NCBI RefSeq assembly: GCF_021130785.1
Contig: NC_060213.1
Span: forward strand, 101,689,501-101,753,500
From: Homalodisca vitripennis
Lineage: Eukaryota > Arthropoda > Insecta > Hemiptera > Cicadellidae
Direction of reading: 5' to 3'
Length of the DNA: 64,000 nucleotides
Within the stretch, counting starts at the first letter, position 1. Each line of letters opens with the position of its first letter. This document shows positions 25,201-38,569 of this stretch, in pieces. The position numbers were made by a program, and so were the translations under genes. A model generated the notes under the pieces. It searched no databases and was not told where the DNA came from. It saw only the letters and a program-made list of their open reading frames with translations.

Positions 25201-27600
25201 CTGTATATGGTGCTAATGAGATCAGATTTAAATATGTTCAGAACAAGCAAAGATAGTGAGGATCAGACTAAAAAATAACGTGGTGACCAACGATACGTGA
25301 AAGGAAAGCAACTTCGAATATACGCTTGGAATATACTTTCAAACTATGATTTCGTTTGCGTAGTCTTAATTAGTTCGTTACTATATGGCATGAAGTAATT
25401 ATCTATTGCATTACACTAATTATAACTAAATCACTAGATATTTTTCTGCAAAATTTTATTTTACTTTTATAACATTTAGTGTATATACCAGTCAAGAAGT
25501 ATAAATGTTATATCATGTAGGTATTTAAATAAAAAAAACTAAGTTATGTGTAAAAAAATTAATTATAATATATTTTGCAACAAATAAAAAATTAAATAAT
25601 TATACAACGTCATTTAATAGTCACTTAGAATTTAAATGTGTTATAAATTGTATCTGTTGTTGAATTATATTATATGTTAAGTTTTAACGTCAGGCAGTTA
25701 TATTTATAAAAAACATTAGTATTTGGTCTGAAATTGAATATTACATTTTCTCGTAATATACCTGTATGTTTAGTAATTTAAAATGTGTGTTTAGTCAGTT
25801 ATTTATTACATATATTCTTATCATTTCTGAAAAATGTATTTATGGAATATTTCCATCCCTAAATTCCTGTTTAAAACATGCTAACGTACATTTGTTGCAA
25901 ATAAAAAAGCAGTTAAAAATGACACAGCATGGAATGAGAACTGTGTTAGCTGAATGAGCATCTGTTACACAGAAAGCTCTTCAGTGTTACTACGGTTCAC
26001 ATCACGAAGCACATAAGCGACTGGTAATGACAAGAGTAGTTCCCAGATGAAAGAAGAACAATAATGACCAGCAGAATCATTTTAATGACATTTAATGGTG
26101 TCACTTCTCTCTGAAAACCTTTTACAAACATTTCCGTTTACGCGATACACTTAATAATGAATAAATACATTAAGCGCTTTTATACAAGTTTTAATTAACT
26201 CGATGCACGTTATTTACAACGTGTGCTGTCTGGTATAAATAATGTTTTCTTTGAAAATAATACTTTAATTCATATTTTGAATAATGTAAGTTTTTTTCTA
26301 TAGTTTATATTTAAATTTATTATCTAAGTTATCAATCGAGAATCTAGAAAGTTTTCATTTCTGACTATTTGTTTTGTCTATCTATCCGAAGATGTATAAG
26401 ATATCTCGAGAAAAAACTTGAAATTTTACATTAAATTTCATGTATGTTACATTGAATTTGATATCAGTTTATGTCATTGAAGGGAACTTGGCTGAGCGTT
26501 AGCCAACACTTTTACATTGGTTTTACGAATAACCATGATAAAACCATTATTAGCTGAGTATTGGAGGACACTAACACTTGGGAACTGGAAAAATCTCAAA
26601 TATGTTTGACTGCATGATATTAAAAACTTGAAGTATATGCTGGCAACAGTGCATAAAGTTATATTTCTCTATAGAGAACATTGAGTTCAATTGAGGCTGA
26701 TGGTCCTGCAGGGCATTTTCTTATCAATGTTTCTATGTGTATCAAGTGTTTCAGTATCAATGTTCTATTTGAATGGCCGGTGAGTGCAGGCTTGTTGTGA
26801 CCTGCATTCCGTTATTCAGTTTTAATAACCAGTGTATATTTTTCGTTAAGTGCATGTTTAGAGTTATTGTGTATGCAATAAAAACACACAATGGATGTTG
26901 TGGAAACTAGTTTATGCACTTCACAGCACTCTGGTGTGTTTTGTTTCATTTAACCTAGCATTAGTTTATCATTTACCGGAAGAAGAGATGAGATTGCAAA
27001 AATCGAAACGTAGTGTTACTGATTGTAGATGATTGCTGAACGATGGCAAATGTTCGGAAAAATCCTGTTTCCTTCGCAAATTTTCTATCGTCAAACACAA
27101 ACTTCACATAAAGGTATTGGTATTGAACCCATTGCGAGCGAACCCTAACTTTTTTATCTAAAGAATGAAATGAGCTATATAATTGGAAATTTGCAATATT
27201 TTGCTCTCATTCACTAAGGTGCCAATTTCTTTTTATATCAGTAGGCTATGTCCGTCCATCTATATGTTAGGCGGGATATTTTGAAAACGAAATGTGATAT
27301 AGGCTTAAAATTTTGTATGTAAGCTGGTGAGACAATGGTAATGTGTCAGGTTTCACACGCAGCACATTATAATGTTCAATAAATACATAGAAAATTATGG
27401 AAAAATGGGCAATAATTGTTTTTTTAATACATCACACGTATTTTACCAATTTAAGATGCATTTGTAAAACACTTCAGGTTCTGTGAAATGTGATATAAAA
27501 AGTCCGTAGTAAATGTAATGGGTAAACCTTGAAAATTATATGTCACCAGAAATTTTTATTTATGTACTGTAATCGACAGTTAGCTGAATAAAAACGTATA
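22291..27600 (+). repeat. Array module M1, copy 2
   Basis: Starts with the 'gacagtaacgtggagaaac' block shared by M1 and M5, continues through the same order as copy 1, and carries the second LTR-like insertion. The 285-485 exon-like block is absent because a larger piece is missing near 22,500. Sequence near 25,430-25,560 has diverged more than its neighbours. Nothing coding is supported. Confidence 0.85.
24149..25076. mobile_element. Solo-LTR-like insertion, copy 2
   Basis: A 928-bp sister of the element at 2,229-3,166, beginning TGTACCG and ending CGGTACA, so its 7-bp inverted ends are perfect. The same ATGT target repeat flanks it (24,145-24,148 and 25,077-25,080). Identical position and target repeat mean a single insertion later duplicated with the unit. 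Confidence 0.6.
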
Positions 27601-28442
27601 AATGATTTTTAGATTGAATATTACAAATATCTCCTGTCATGGCAATAAATAAAGCTCATAATGATGACCAGTATATGTTCTGCTGAGATTGGAAAATTGT
27701 GTGGCTTATGATTAGTTTACGGTCAACCTGCGTATAGACTCTGTTATTGCCAATAACTGTCCTATATCTTTTCCTTACGTAATGCCTGCTCAGCCTCATA
27801 CGTGTAACAAATCAATAGTTTAATTCAAAACAGTAAAAACCATTACTATTTATGTTTTAAGTATTTACGTAACATATATTTTACAAAGACTAATATTATT
27901 TTACTTTTCATATGTAGCAGTAATTTCATAATAGAATCATACTCTGTTCATGTGTTGTTTTAAACGCTTAATGTACTTACTATCACACATACATGCTATT
28001 TCCCAACATAACTTCTGAACTTTGTACCGTTAACTGATTAATTAAATTTCATATAATGTAATATTTCGCAACCTAGTAAGCCAGTATAATTTAATATTAC
28101 TTTTATCCAACGTTCCGGAACTAAATTATTTGGCGGAGGAACCACCTAATTGGCACGCGTATGAATATTTTCTTCTAATCTTTTGTAGCAGCCCAACTAT
28201 GTGACCGAGCAGACCTCGCCCGTCCGTAAGTAAAATTTATCTTTTCGTATTATTAAATTAGCCCTTTGACGCCAAACGTACAAAAATGAATGTAACGTAA
28301 AGTAAAGATGTAAATAGTAAAGTAACGTATCCTTGAAGATCTTTTATTTGCTTGACTGAAATAGATAAAAGTGGTGGCGTCGTCCTAACACGTTGTGAAA
28401 ATAAGTAATTTGTATCATTAAATGGCTAATACCGTCGTGAAT
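27601..28442 (+). repeat. Array module M2, forward copy
   Basis: Matches 7,498-8,343 and the reverse of 12,119-12,961. Here it runs on into the true start of M3 ('gaatttgttttaggcgag'), the arrangement taken as regular. Confidence 0.85.
28189..28225 (+). pseudogene. Exon-like block in M2, shortened copy
   Basis: Same acceptor and donor as at 8,084-8,125, but with 5 nt (gcttt) missing, leaving 37 nt out of frame. Confidence 0.25.
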
Positions 28443-30128
28443 TTGTTTTAGGCGAGTTCACGTAGCTCACGTACCTGATGTATCTCACGTGTTGTTTGAG
28501 TAGATGGCTACCAGTTTCCCAACTTCTACTCCTCTTCTAGAAATAACCGTTCTTAGACTGCAGCTTCAATGTCTCGTGCCATGATGCCGACACCCTGGTT
28601 GTGAGTCTACATATTGCGAAGGGAAGTGAAATCTTATTGTTTTATAAAGTAGAACATCGTAGCCATAATTCCAGAGACCATTGGATATTTTAGGCCCACT
28701 TAGAAGATATTCGATTTTAGTTCTTGTGTTCTAATTGGCAGCAACGTGGCATTACATACTTTTCCTTTACCATCTAAAAGTGGTGCTTGTAAGTTTTCGT
28801 AATTAAACTGAACTTATAAGTAAACTTTGCATTTCTAGTATTTATTACTACGATCTCAGAAGTCACCACCCTCATGTGCTATCATCCAACGGTACAACTT
28901 CACTAATTCTGTTATATTTATTTGGATCTCGGGTGGGAGATTAATAATACCAGAAAAATAGAACAGATGATTTTACAACAACAATGCTGAACAATGTTGT
29001 CCAATTTTATTTAAAGGGCTCTGTTTGATAATTGATAATACAATATATGGTTTTAACTTCAACAATTTACTGATAATAATTTTGCAATTTACACGTATGC
29101 ACATATGAATTATGTTGTGGAAAACGTAAATAATCTAATAAAATGAAGCAAGTGGTGATTAAAATTGTGTTCGAATTTTTTTTAAGTGATTACTTTTTAA
29201 TTTTTTAAGAGACTACTGTTTAATTATGTTACTGCCTATGGCGATCAATCCAAGCCAATACAATATAATAAAGACATTGTAAGAATATGGCATTTACCTT
29301 TATAGTTTTATATTCTCACCAAATTTTTAGAACTGGTGAATTGTTTTATTTTTTATTGCAATTGTACAGTGTTTTTATGAGTCTTTTTTCCAAATATTAA
29401 TATTAGGTGTATAATTGACTATATAAAGTTTATCATTATTCTTTTCTTCCAAATATATAAATATTTGTTTATAAAATCTTTAGGCTTTCTTTCCAACTAA
29501 ATATAAGAAAATAAATGTATCAATTAAAAATAATGCATTTGAAAATTTACCTGGTTTACACTAATAAATAACTATATTAGGTCTCTAAAATTTATTGTAA
29601 TTTTAACAATTTGCGAGTTTTCCGTTCACAATACGCAACTGGGTAGTGCAAGCAACTCACTTTAACTGCATGCTTTAATTGGTTCAGGACGTAATGAGAC
29701 AAGAGAGTTGCGCCACTGCCGGGAGGCTTTAATTGTAGTCTTGTCGGGGTAAGATGTACTAATCACCTCTGACCTCTTACTTTTTCACTCATTTGGATGG
29801 TTGTCACATTTTTCTGTTAGCTTGTGGAGTTTTATCTGCTTTAAACACATTGCTAAATTTATATTTTCTAAAATACATCTATGTGAGTGCTATGTCTCAG
29901 AATAATTGTCTTAATACTCTACGGATTTTATGTTTACCTTTATGTATTCAATGAGGTTGACCAAAAAATTTAACCACCTTCTACGATATTTATGGAACTG
30001 ACACAATAGATATATTACGAATTAACATGACCAGCTTTAAAGCTACATTGACATATGCTAAACTAACTTAACTACTGTCATATGATTTGATTAAGGATAA
30101 TACATTTTAATAGCAAAGTCTTTCCTAG

Positions 30129-30166
30129 GATATCGCAAATATATATCGAGACAACGCTTCACTCCG
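30129..30166 (+). pseudogene. Exon-like 38-nt block in M3 (copy 2)
   Basis: Acceptor gtctttcctag, open 38 nt (DIANIYRDNASLR), donor CCG|GTAAGG. Identical in the 47,600 copy, about 10 codons-worth changed in the 10,358 copy without a stop. Confidence 0.25.
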
Positions 30167-30664
30167 GTAAGGTGACGCTGCTCACAAGACCTCGTGCGTC
30201 CGCTAAAACTGTATTCTGCAGGACTCAAAATCTTGTAAAATTCTTGCCTCAAAGATTCCAAATGCGTAAACGTACATATTGTGACATATTTCATCAAAGA
30301 AGAAACTATTAAAACCATTTGTTATCTTCCAACCCAACATACTTGATATATACGACCAAATATGAACGTGTACATTTTTAAAGATGTTTAGTGTTATTAT
30401 TACTTAAAAAGTTTGAAATACTGCCCGACCAGCAGTACTGCAGTTGTGTAATTCATATGTCACATATCTCATAAACCTCCGGTACAAACAGATTTTGCTA
30501 TGTGGCTGAATTGGATCATTTCGTAAATTTTCAAACGCCGTTAGTTGTGTGTGAAAGAAATCGTAGCATAACGTGGTAGATATTGAAACTAGTGTGTATA
30601 AACACGACATTATCTAAGTAAAAAGAAAGGAAGATTTATAAATTAAGCTACTATCACCTCATAA

Positions 30665-30850
30665 GTGGTAGTGATTTTCAAAGGATGGTTTTGGGATCCT
30701 TTCCGTACACAATTCCTAAGGAGATGTAAAGAAAACTTAAATTCCTTGTTGCACTTTAGAGGAGGGGACTTGAAAATCGTTTCTCTTCAGAGACAGTTTA
30801 GCTTAAATAACTCATCTGACAATATTTATGAGCCAGAAACAGTAGTCTGA
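30665..30850 (+). pseudogene. Open C-terminal-tail-like exon ending in ETVV (copy 2)
   Basis: Intact 61-codon copy of the block at 9,659-9,844, differing by one replacement (FP to FL before RRC) and three silent third-position changes (two Gly codons, one Glu codon). An in-frame TAA lies just upstream, so as an exon it would need an acceptor inside the open stretch or immediately before it. The nearest candidate, tcataag, is weak. Confidence 0.4.
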
Positions 30851-31593
30851 ATCATAATACCCCTTAAACAATAATGTTATGAGCGAAGTTTAGCAGTTAG
30901 TTCATTACATATTTTAGATCAAACCAGTAGTAGACCTTGCCATCCATCAACAATGTCGACAACTACTATTGTATTACCGTTTAACGGGCATACAGCCTTA
31001 GTCTTATGCTTAGTGTATACGAGTAGTTGATTAATTTATATTTGTGAAAATAAATTAAGCATTGGAAGGAATTACTTCATAGAATTCTGGCATTCTGGCT
31101 GAATCAGGATCAGACTGCCTAATTTATTACGCAAATCGAGTAAAAGCAATATAGTTACAAAGACGTAAAGTTTTTTAAAACGACACTTTATAATTTAGTA
31201 TTTAAACTCTAGTGAAATATTATATTTCAATTAATAGAGCCCCCCATTCAGGCTGGTATTGCAGTGTAATTATTGCACGTGTCCCAAGGGACAAGAACGT
31301 TGAATATATAATGTGTTGGAGAATATATACATATAAAGGACACCAATATGTTGTGCAGTGGAGTTTCAAGTAAAATGGGACGCAAATGTTATTTTGTTAA
31401 ACGAAGCTATGTCGGATGTGGAATAGGTAGGATGTGGGAAATGAGATGATAGTTTATGGTCCTCTCTTATGGTCTTCGTGGGAGAATGAATGGCTGGCTG
31501 ATGACCGGGAGGTTAGATGAAGCACTAAGATTTCTACTCCAGTCAATATGCTTCATAAAACTACTAGTGTAAAAATGTTAAATAGGTAGTCCT

Positions 31594-31806
31594 TCTTACC
31601 ATTACTTCTACAAAGCTTTTATTTACTTTGTAAAAGAAGATGAGGAAACACACATTTCTTTTAGGCATTTAGGCCTAAGGCATGCTTTATTTATACACTA
31701 CTACTGTAAAAACTTTAAATAGATCATATTTCTCACCTTTACTTCTACAAAGTTATTATTCACTTTGTAAAATAAGACGAGGAAACACACATTGCTTTTA
31801 GGCTTT
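31594..31806 (+). repeat. Tandem pair of hairpin-forming repeats, forward copy
   Basis: Counterpart of 8,795-9,040. Each unit has a ctacaaag...ctttgtaa self-complementary core followed by 'agatgaggaaacacacat' or a close variant. Confidence 0.7.
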
Positions 31807-32240
31807 TCTTAAATGCATGCTACATACTTTAAATATCAGTTTTGATATTTGTTATTGATTTGACGTGATTTACTTAAAATATTAAGTACGAAGCGCCTAA
31901 GCTCTGCTGGTATATCTTGCTGGTTTTTTGACTTTAGACAATGCAATATATTCCCTAATGTATTTTTATTCATTCCATTAAGGATTTTTATTGTATAATA
32001 TAATGGAAAAAACTAAGTTACATATCATTACTGTATTCCAGTATTCGTTTTTAAACCACAATCTTCGGGTGTAACTTAGTTCTTAGCATAGGTATTATTA
32101 TACGTACTACTGAAATGCAAAGATAAATGATGAAGGATAAAGACAAAGACTCAACTTGCTGATAATAGTACACATTAAATTTTTTATATTATAATTGATT
32201 AGCAGAATTATATAACTGATATATTATTTTGAATGGAGCA

Positions 32241-33125
32241 GGTGGAGTTCTATCAATAACTCAGGTGAATAATTTATGCACGGCTATTTGTATCACGTTG
32301 CATTTAATCGGCCTAATATTCTTCTTCCAATCAGCTTATCATGGTAGAAAGATATATAGAAGCTGACTGTTTTCTATCGTGGAGTAAGTATTTTAGTTAT
32401 TCTAAAATACATGATGATCACTGGATAAAATTCTTTAATTTATTCAACCAACTATCACGTAAGTTGTGCTTTAAATATCCTTATATAATTAGAAGGTATT
32501 TTGGCATGATCGACGTGCACATAACTTCCGACACTCAATAGTAGTGGATTTGTAGTTTTATGACGTCATATAAGCTAGAAAAACTTATTTCCGATGTTGG
32601 AGAATTCTTACAGATCAGTAGAATCGAATATCGAATTACTTAAGTTTTTAAAATAAAAATAAAAATTGAGGGATTACTCTTTCGCATATTTGTTATTTAT
32701 CCTTGATCCTTTATAAACAACATAGCAGTATATCCAAGTGTACTGCAACAGGGTTCGCGAACGTAAATCTGTCGAGCGACAGATTTGATGACGCTAAGTC
32801 AGTTCTCATGGAGATTAATGTAAGTTATCAACTATCATCTAAATCAGTCTTGTCTAAGTAGAAATGGAGTTTCATGCAGACTTTAAAGCCCACAGATAAA
32901 AATCTTTATCAAGGTAAATTGGGATAGTTGATAGATATACACTAAACCAATTTATACATAAATACATGCCCGTCATTATAAATGAAGTTAACTATATTGA
33001 AAATAAATAACTTACACAAGTTAAAGCCCATAAATAAATTCTTTCCTTAGATGTTCAACGGAGAACTGGCTCACAAACAAATAGGTAGACCGTCATAAGA
33101 GGTGTTTTGCCAGAATCCTTGGTCA
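32241..33125 (+). repeat. Array module M4, copy 1
   Basis: Matches 49,736-50,628 only; it is missing from the inverted region between 3,690 and 17,590. A 66-codon open frame at 32,341-32,541 is shifted by one extra T in the other copy, so it is not supported as a gene. It holds a compact set of palindromes at 32,728-32,790. Confidence 0.85.
32728..32790. repeat. Cluster of three small palindromes
   Basis: In order: gcagtat...tactgc stem, the 10-bp palindrome gttcgcgaac, and a 9-bp stem aaatctgtc / gacagattt (32,765-32,786) with loop gagc. The sister copy at 50,221-50,280 keeps all three; its third loop is aagt, so the closing pair changed from G-C to A-T with pairing kept. Confidence 0.6.
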
Positions 33126-35291
33126 TAGCAAAATATACAAAGTAATAAATTTAGTGGCAAATTTATTACCTACTTCCAAAAAAAAGAGTCTACCACCATC
33201 AATGAACTCTATCTAGCTTACCCAACAGAACATAAAGTAGATCTTACTAACTAAACCAACAAGTAACCTCATTATGTATTTTTTATATCACATGTTAAAA
33301 TACCATATAGCTCTTCTCAGTATTAAATTGTAACAGTATTAATGTATACATTGTTTATTCTACGGTATTCTCATTGCCATCATAACTAGCCATAAGATCA
33401 ACACAAAAATGTTTGATAACACGCTTCCAAATCTCATGAAGTGACATGCATGAAACTCAGAAATACCTAAACTGAAATGAAACTTCTTGCAAAATTTCAA
33501 ATATAAAGGTCAGTTTAGTTTCGCCGATAAATTTATGACGGCCCTACTAAATGATAGGCTTTGTTAACGCTCAACCAACTTATTCACGTACATTTATATA
33601 ATAATATGTATTTAAAATGATTTAAATTCTAACGAACATGGTTAAAGTCATTGTGGTGTTTGTAAAATATGTATGCATTCACATAATTTAACTCAAATCC
33701 TAATGTGAACAATAATTAATTACCTCACATTGATGCATAGAGAATTTACTAGGTAACTCTCATCATTAATACAAACATAGGTCCAAAAGTCTGCATTAAT
33801 TTGGGAACAGTATAACACTGCAGGGAATCTTTAATAAAGTTCACTTTGCTAAAGACTTCTCTTTGTTATAGTTAATCTCATTTAGAACTAATGTACGTCC
33901 TAATGAGGAAGACTTTTCTGGTAATCAGACATTTATAAATATTGTCTCATACATTCCATAGTTTAAGTCATGTTAAATTAAACAAACATAATTTATTCAT
34001 AGGGTTTAAATTAATAAAAACGTACCTGTTACTAAATTTTTGTTAAGTTAAAAAATGTTCATGGTACCAATCGTAGTTACCGAATGTTTTATGTATTTAA
34101 TTGAAAATCTTTAAAATAGTGGTAAAAAAGTCACATTTCAGGCAATATTGAGCTTTTTATGGAGCATATTGCAAAAGGGTTTTCATATGAAATATTCAAT
34201 CTGTTTACTGCCAAGAAAAATAACTGTTGTTTCTTTTGTAACTTTAAAAGTATAACTTTATAAACTTACATTGTTATTTTAAACCTATGTAACTACAGTC
34301 GTTACCTGAAAATTATAACAATGCCTCTTGTTATACTGTATGAAAACACGTGCCTAGTTTTAGCACTCCCATTTTTTAATAGCTTATAGGATGGGAATTT
34401 GAAAGATTAACATGATTGTGGACATTTGTCACATTTATACGTAAAATATAGCATATTAAATCTCAAGGATTAAAATATACCATCTTCTTCATATGTGTAA
34501 AAGTATCTAAGATTAAGCAAGCACAAATAGGCTAATTATTGCACAGTCCTCAAAAACGACGGAAGATACAAAGGAATTTATTCCTTAGTCACTTGTCTAT
34601 TCAGATTTATAATATTTCGGGATTAAGAATATATGGGGTTAATTTGTTAATCGCAAATCATAAGGTGTCAACATATTTGCTTCACTTGTTATTTATAACG
34701 TATAGTTTAATTCCGTAAAGATGTACGTAAATCAACGTGCAGAAAATTTCAGATGGATGATGGTTTAGATTCTGTATTTCATAATCGGTGAGTGTGTGTG
34801 GAGATTATTATAAGTGGTGGTATAAAAATCGATTGTTAGAATAATACTTTAAAATGTACAAATCAAATATTGCAATAATATAACGTATTAGAGCTGGCCT
34901 TAAAAGATTATAATCTATTGATATATTATTTTATTTAAAATAATTTCACTCGTATGGATCTATTAATGTAGAAAATCGTCTTGTATAAGTGTCATTAGTG
35001 ACAGACTCAATTCTATGATATACAAAAGAGTTATTACTCAACCGTCATTTAAAGTTGCAAAATTAACAACTATGTTAAAAGTTACACGGCTGTGGAGGAC
35101 TACCGTGTACTCGCCAGTCCTCAGGCCACCGTAGTGCCCTAATTAACAATGGACGGAACAAAGAAACAGCGGGAGTTTTAGAGGAACCAAACGACGCGAT
35201 GCTACTTGAGCTGGGCGGGGATTTAATGGTGCCATGTTGACGTACGAAAGATAGGTTAATTACGGGTGACCCGCATTGTGACCTTACACTA

Positions 35292-35304
35292 CCCCCCCCC
35301 CCCC
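35292..35304 (+). repeat. Poly-C tract (13 C)
   Basis: Third version of the tract also seen at 5,036 (as G) and 16,262. Confidence 0.9.
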
Positions 35305-35509
35305 AACCCAGATGTCTACGAGTACCATAGGGCTACTAGAAAAATCTCTTCACCTGTCTTTATATTTGTTACTGGGTCAATCAGGTCGGGAATATTTAGC
35401 TATCGACCTGTCACGGGTATCCCACCAGTTTGTAACTAACTTAATTATTTTATTTTTGTTCTCAAACACGATTTTGTGTTTGTTGTGATGTCTTCTAAAA
35501 TTGTCATGA

Positions 35510-35582
35510 CCTCCCGTAGAATCGAACCTGTGACCTCCCAATTAGAAAGGCGCAGACCCAATACCCCAACGCTACGGTGAGG
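35510..35582 (-). repeat. tRNA-derived SINE head
   Basis: Minus-strand copy of the 4,764-4,840 element. The B box differs at one base (tagaatcgaacct); the A-box side, gctacggtg, is complete. Confidence 0.55.
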
Positions 35583-36345
35583 GCATTTTTGATTTTTATC
35601 CTACCTCACACATATTGCGTTCGAATATTCAACAGCACTGAGGATTGGGTTCGTGTTGTATAGTTAAATCTGACTTTAACATTTGGCAATATTCAAATTT
35701 CACACTTCTATTGATTTTCTTTTCTACTATATCTCCATTCATACCTCAGATCGTTTATTCAAAGGACTGATGTATTGTGTGACATCTATTGTGCTCTGTA
35801 ATAATGTGCATTCATATATTTTCTGGTCTTTCAGTATCCCTTTAAGATCTTTGAGAATAATTTTATGTTTTACTTTAAAATTTCATCCATTTAGTCATAC
35901 GTATTTATCTATACATAGTTATTTCGAATTATAAATCTATATACTATTCCTAAAAATGTATTTCTATTTCTGTATACAAATATATAGTGTAATGATAAAG
36001 TATAACACATATATACTGTCCATATAATATTATGCAAGGATTTTAATGTACAATATGATTTTATCTACTATCTACTAAATTTTAATATATTTCGCAATAA
36101 ACACTAAAGTTGAGTATTTTGTTACGTTGTTATAATTATAACCTAAATAACTGATGAGAGCCTTCCTATTGAAATATGCATTTTTTACTCATAACCGCTA
36201 ACTTATAGCCTACTAGTATTTGAAGGAGTCAATAGTTTTAGATGGAATAAATACGTAGTAAAAGTTAAAGAGAGGTAACGTTAACTTAGAATAAAACATC
36301 AGCATTTAGTTTTAAATTTAATTATTACAGCTTATACTCAATATA

Positions 36346-37303
36346 CAAGGTGTTTGAAAAGTCTGGGTACGGCTTAATATTTTACAAACCATAGCAGATA
36401 AAATCTATGAACTTTGCACAGTGTCATATGGCTATATAAACTATTTTTCCTTGCTATTACCATGACATGCCAACCATGGGGGGACGGCCCACAGAGGAAA
36501 AAATGGAAATCTTAAATTAAAGCATGGGTCGAGTGATACCTCATTTGAAAGAGCTCACTTAGTAGAGTTGAATGCCGCAAACCGCATCTCAAAAGGTTTA
36601 TCCACTCAGAAATGGCGGGTTGTTTTAGGTACACATTTTGAAGTACATTATGCGCTGCCATTTCTGACTGGATCGTCTTATTCTGGTGCAGTAGGCGGCG
36701 TTTTCACTCTACTAACCAATGGTTTCACTGATTAGTATTTATAAAAAATAACAAAAAAATTTAATTAAAATATTAAGTGGTAAGTTAACTATTTCACCAA
36801 CAAATAACAATGATAGAACTTAATTAATTCCTAAACATAATGACGACGAATTCATTTTAGTACTATTTATTGTGTTATAAATTTATGACATAATTTACCA
36901 ATTAAAAAAAGTCAGTGAAAACACATCAGTTAGTAGAGTGAAACGCCGCCGCCTACCGCATCAGAATACGACGATCCAGTCAGAAATGGCAGCGCATAAT
37001 GTACTTCAAAATGTGTACCTAAAACAACCCGCCATTTCTGATTGGATAAACCTTTTGAGATGCGGTTTGCGGCATTCAACTCTACTAAGTGAGCTCTTTC
37101 AAATGAGGTATCACTCGACCCATGCTTTAATTTAAGATTTTCCATGTTTTCCTCTGTGGGCCGTCCCCCCCATGGTTGGCATGTCATGGCAATAGCAAGG
37201 AAAAATAGTTTTCATAGCCATAAAACACTGTGCAAAGTTTATAGACGTTATCTGCTATGGTTTGTAAAATATTAAGCCGTACCCAGACTTTTCAAACACC
37301 CTG
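36346..37303. mobile_element. Foldback-type non-autonomous DNA transposon with long inverted ends
   Basis: Ends CAAGGTGTTTGAAAAGTC and (complement) CAGGGTGTTTGAAAAGTC begin inverted repeats of nearly 390 bp each (36,346-36,740 and 36,910-37,303) around a centre of about 170 bp. TA flanks both sides. The sister copies at about 4,000 and 54,115 are uninterrupted, and the sequence near 4,000 fits an empty site with one TA. TA duplication points to the Tc1/mariner group or another TA-targeting family; no transposase is present. An 85-codon open frame across one arm (36,930-37,187, minus) has no recognisable motif and is partly mirrored in the other arm. Confidence 0.85.
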
Positions 37304-38477
37304 TATATTAAGTTAATAAAAAAAGTATTTTCAGCTAGTTATTTGTTATATGTACCGGTATTCTTAAAATCTATTTTGATTAATTTAATTATTTGCATTA
37401 ATCATGGTGTATTTCCAGCACTCACAAATTATTCAGTGAAAACACATATACAATTTTTTCATTAATAATGAACAAAATAAGTTAAATAAAATATGCATAA
37501 TGATCAGTAATGATCATTGTATTCGCCGAATGAGCATTTGTTACATAGAAATTACTTCAATGTTACTACGGTTCATCTCAGCAAACACAGAAGTAAATGG
37601 TAATGAAAAGAGCAGTTTCCAGATGAAAGAAGAGTAATAATGACCAGCAGAATCCGATTAATGTCGCTGATTGCGGCTTTAATGGCGTCACTTCTGTCTG
37701 TTTCTCTTTTAAAACCGTTTCTATTTATTTGATACACTTAAAGTATATAAATAAATAAAGCGGAAATATGTAACTATTAATTAACACGATACATAAACGG
37801 TGTGCTCTCTTCTATGACTAATGATTTAAACTATTTAGATTTTTTTATTAATTACTAAGTCGAATAATCCAACTTTAATGCGGATATAATTTATAATTTT
37901 ATTTAATTAGCTGAGCTTTGTTACAGCTTATCACTCGAGGGGTGTACAAAGTTAATTACTATCAGTCTGTCCGCACGATATTTCCAAATTAAACTAAGCT
38001 TTAGATTTAAAACTTTGCATGAAAGTTCATTTCTAAGTTTGTTAAATTGAGTTCTATGATGACATATGTCATATAATAGTATTTGGCTGAGCGTTACCAT
38101 TTTCCAAGTAGACCTTATGTGTATATACGATGACATAAAGAAATCGCAGGGTTAATAAATAGTTTATGAAGAACTAAGTACAATTAAAGAAATTGTTACA
38201 TGTGACATAGAAACACAAGTGGCCTCATTGTAGGAATAAATTGGGCTGTAATCTTAAAAGTTTGCTTGCATTGCGAAGCTTGTTACGCTACATGAACTGT
38301 GGTATCTTCTACTTGGTATAAACCACAGTTGGCTGAGCGTTGCCGAATCCAACCACTCAATGATTGGAACAAATTTTACTTCAGTTTGGCCGTCTGTCCA
38401 CACGATATCTCAAAACACACTGACGAATGGACTCGAAATTTTGAATGAGGCTTCAATTCTTCATAGGTTACACACAG

Positions 38478-38569
38478 TTGTGTACTTTTTGATGTTCAAA
38501 CCATTGAATTCGTAAGGGAATCTGTGGTTTTGAATGACGTTATGAGGAATATGCGTGGAAAACGAACCG
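38478..38569 (+). pseudogene. Exon-like 92-nt block in M6, copy 2
   Basis: Same splice signals as the 18,435 copy. Ends NMRGKRTG before GTGAGTAA, and is open in frame. Confidence 0.25.

Larger units (their letters stand above)
28443..32240 (+). repeat. Array module M3, forward copy 1
   Basis: Matches 46,341-49,735 forward and 8,344-12,118 inverted. It contains the ETVV tail, a 38-nt exon-like block and the tandem hairpins. A further acceptor-like stretch (ttctactcctcttctag) lies at about 28,525-28,541, before a short open stretch reading FNVSCHDADTLVVSLHIAKG; I do not count it as a gene. Confidence 0.85.
33126..37610 (+). repeat. Array module M5, forward copy 2
   Basis: Matches the right arm at 12,962-17,590 with a deletion of about 1.15 kb at 34,245 (removing the counterpart of 14,070-15,225) and an insertion of a foldback element at 36,346-37,303. 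Confidence 0.85.

Noticed and set aside
29640..29720. Possible second tRNA-like stretch (gggtagtgcaag and ggttcagg)
   Set aside because: The B box lacks the conserved GGTTCGA pattern and no stems fit.
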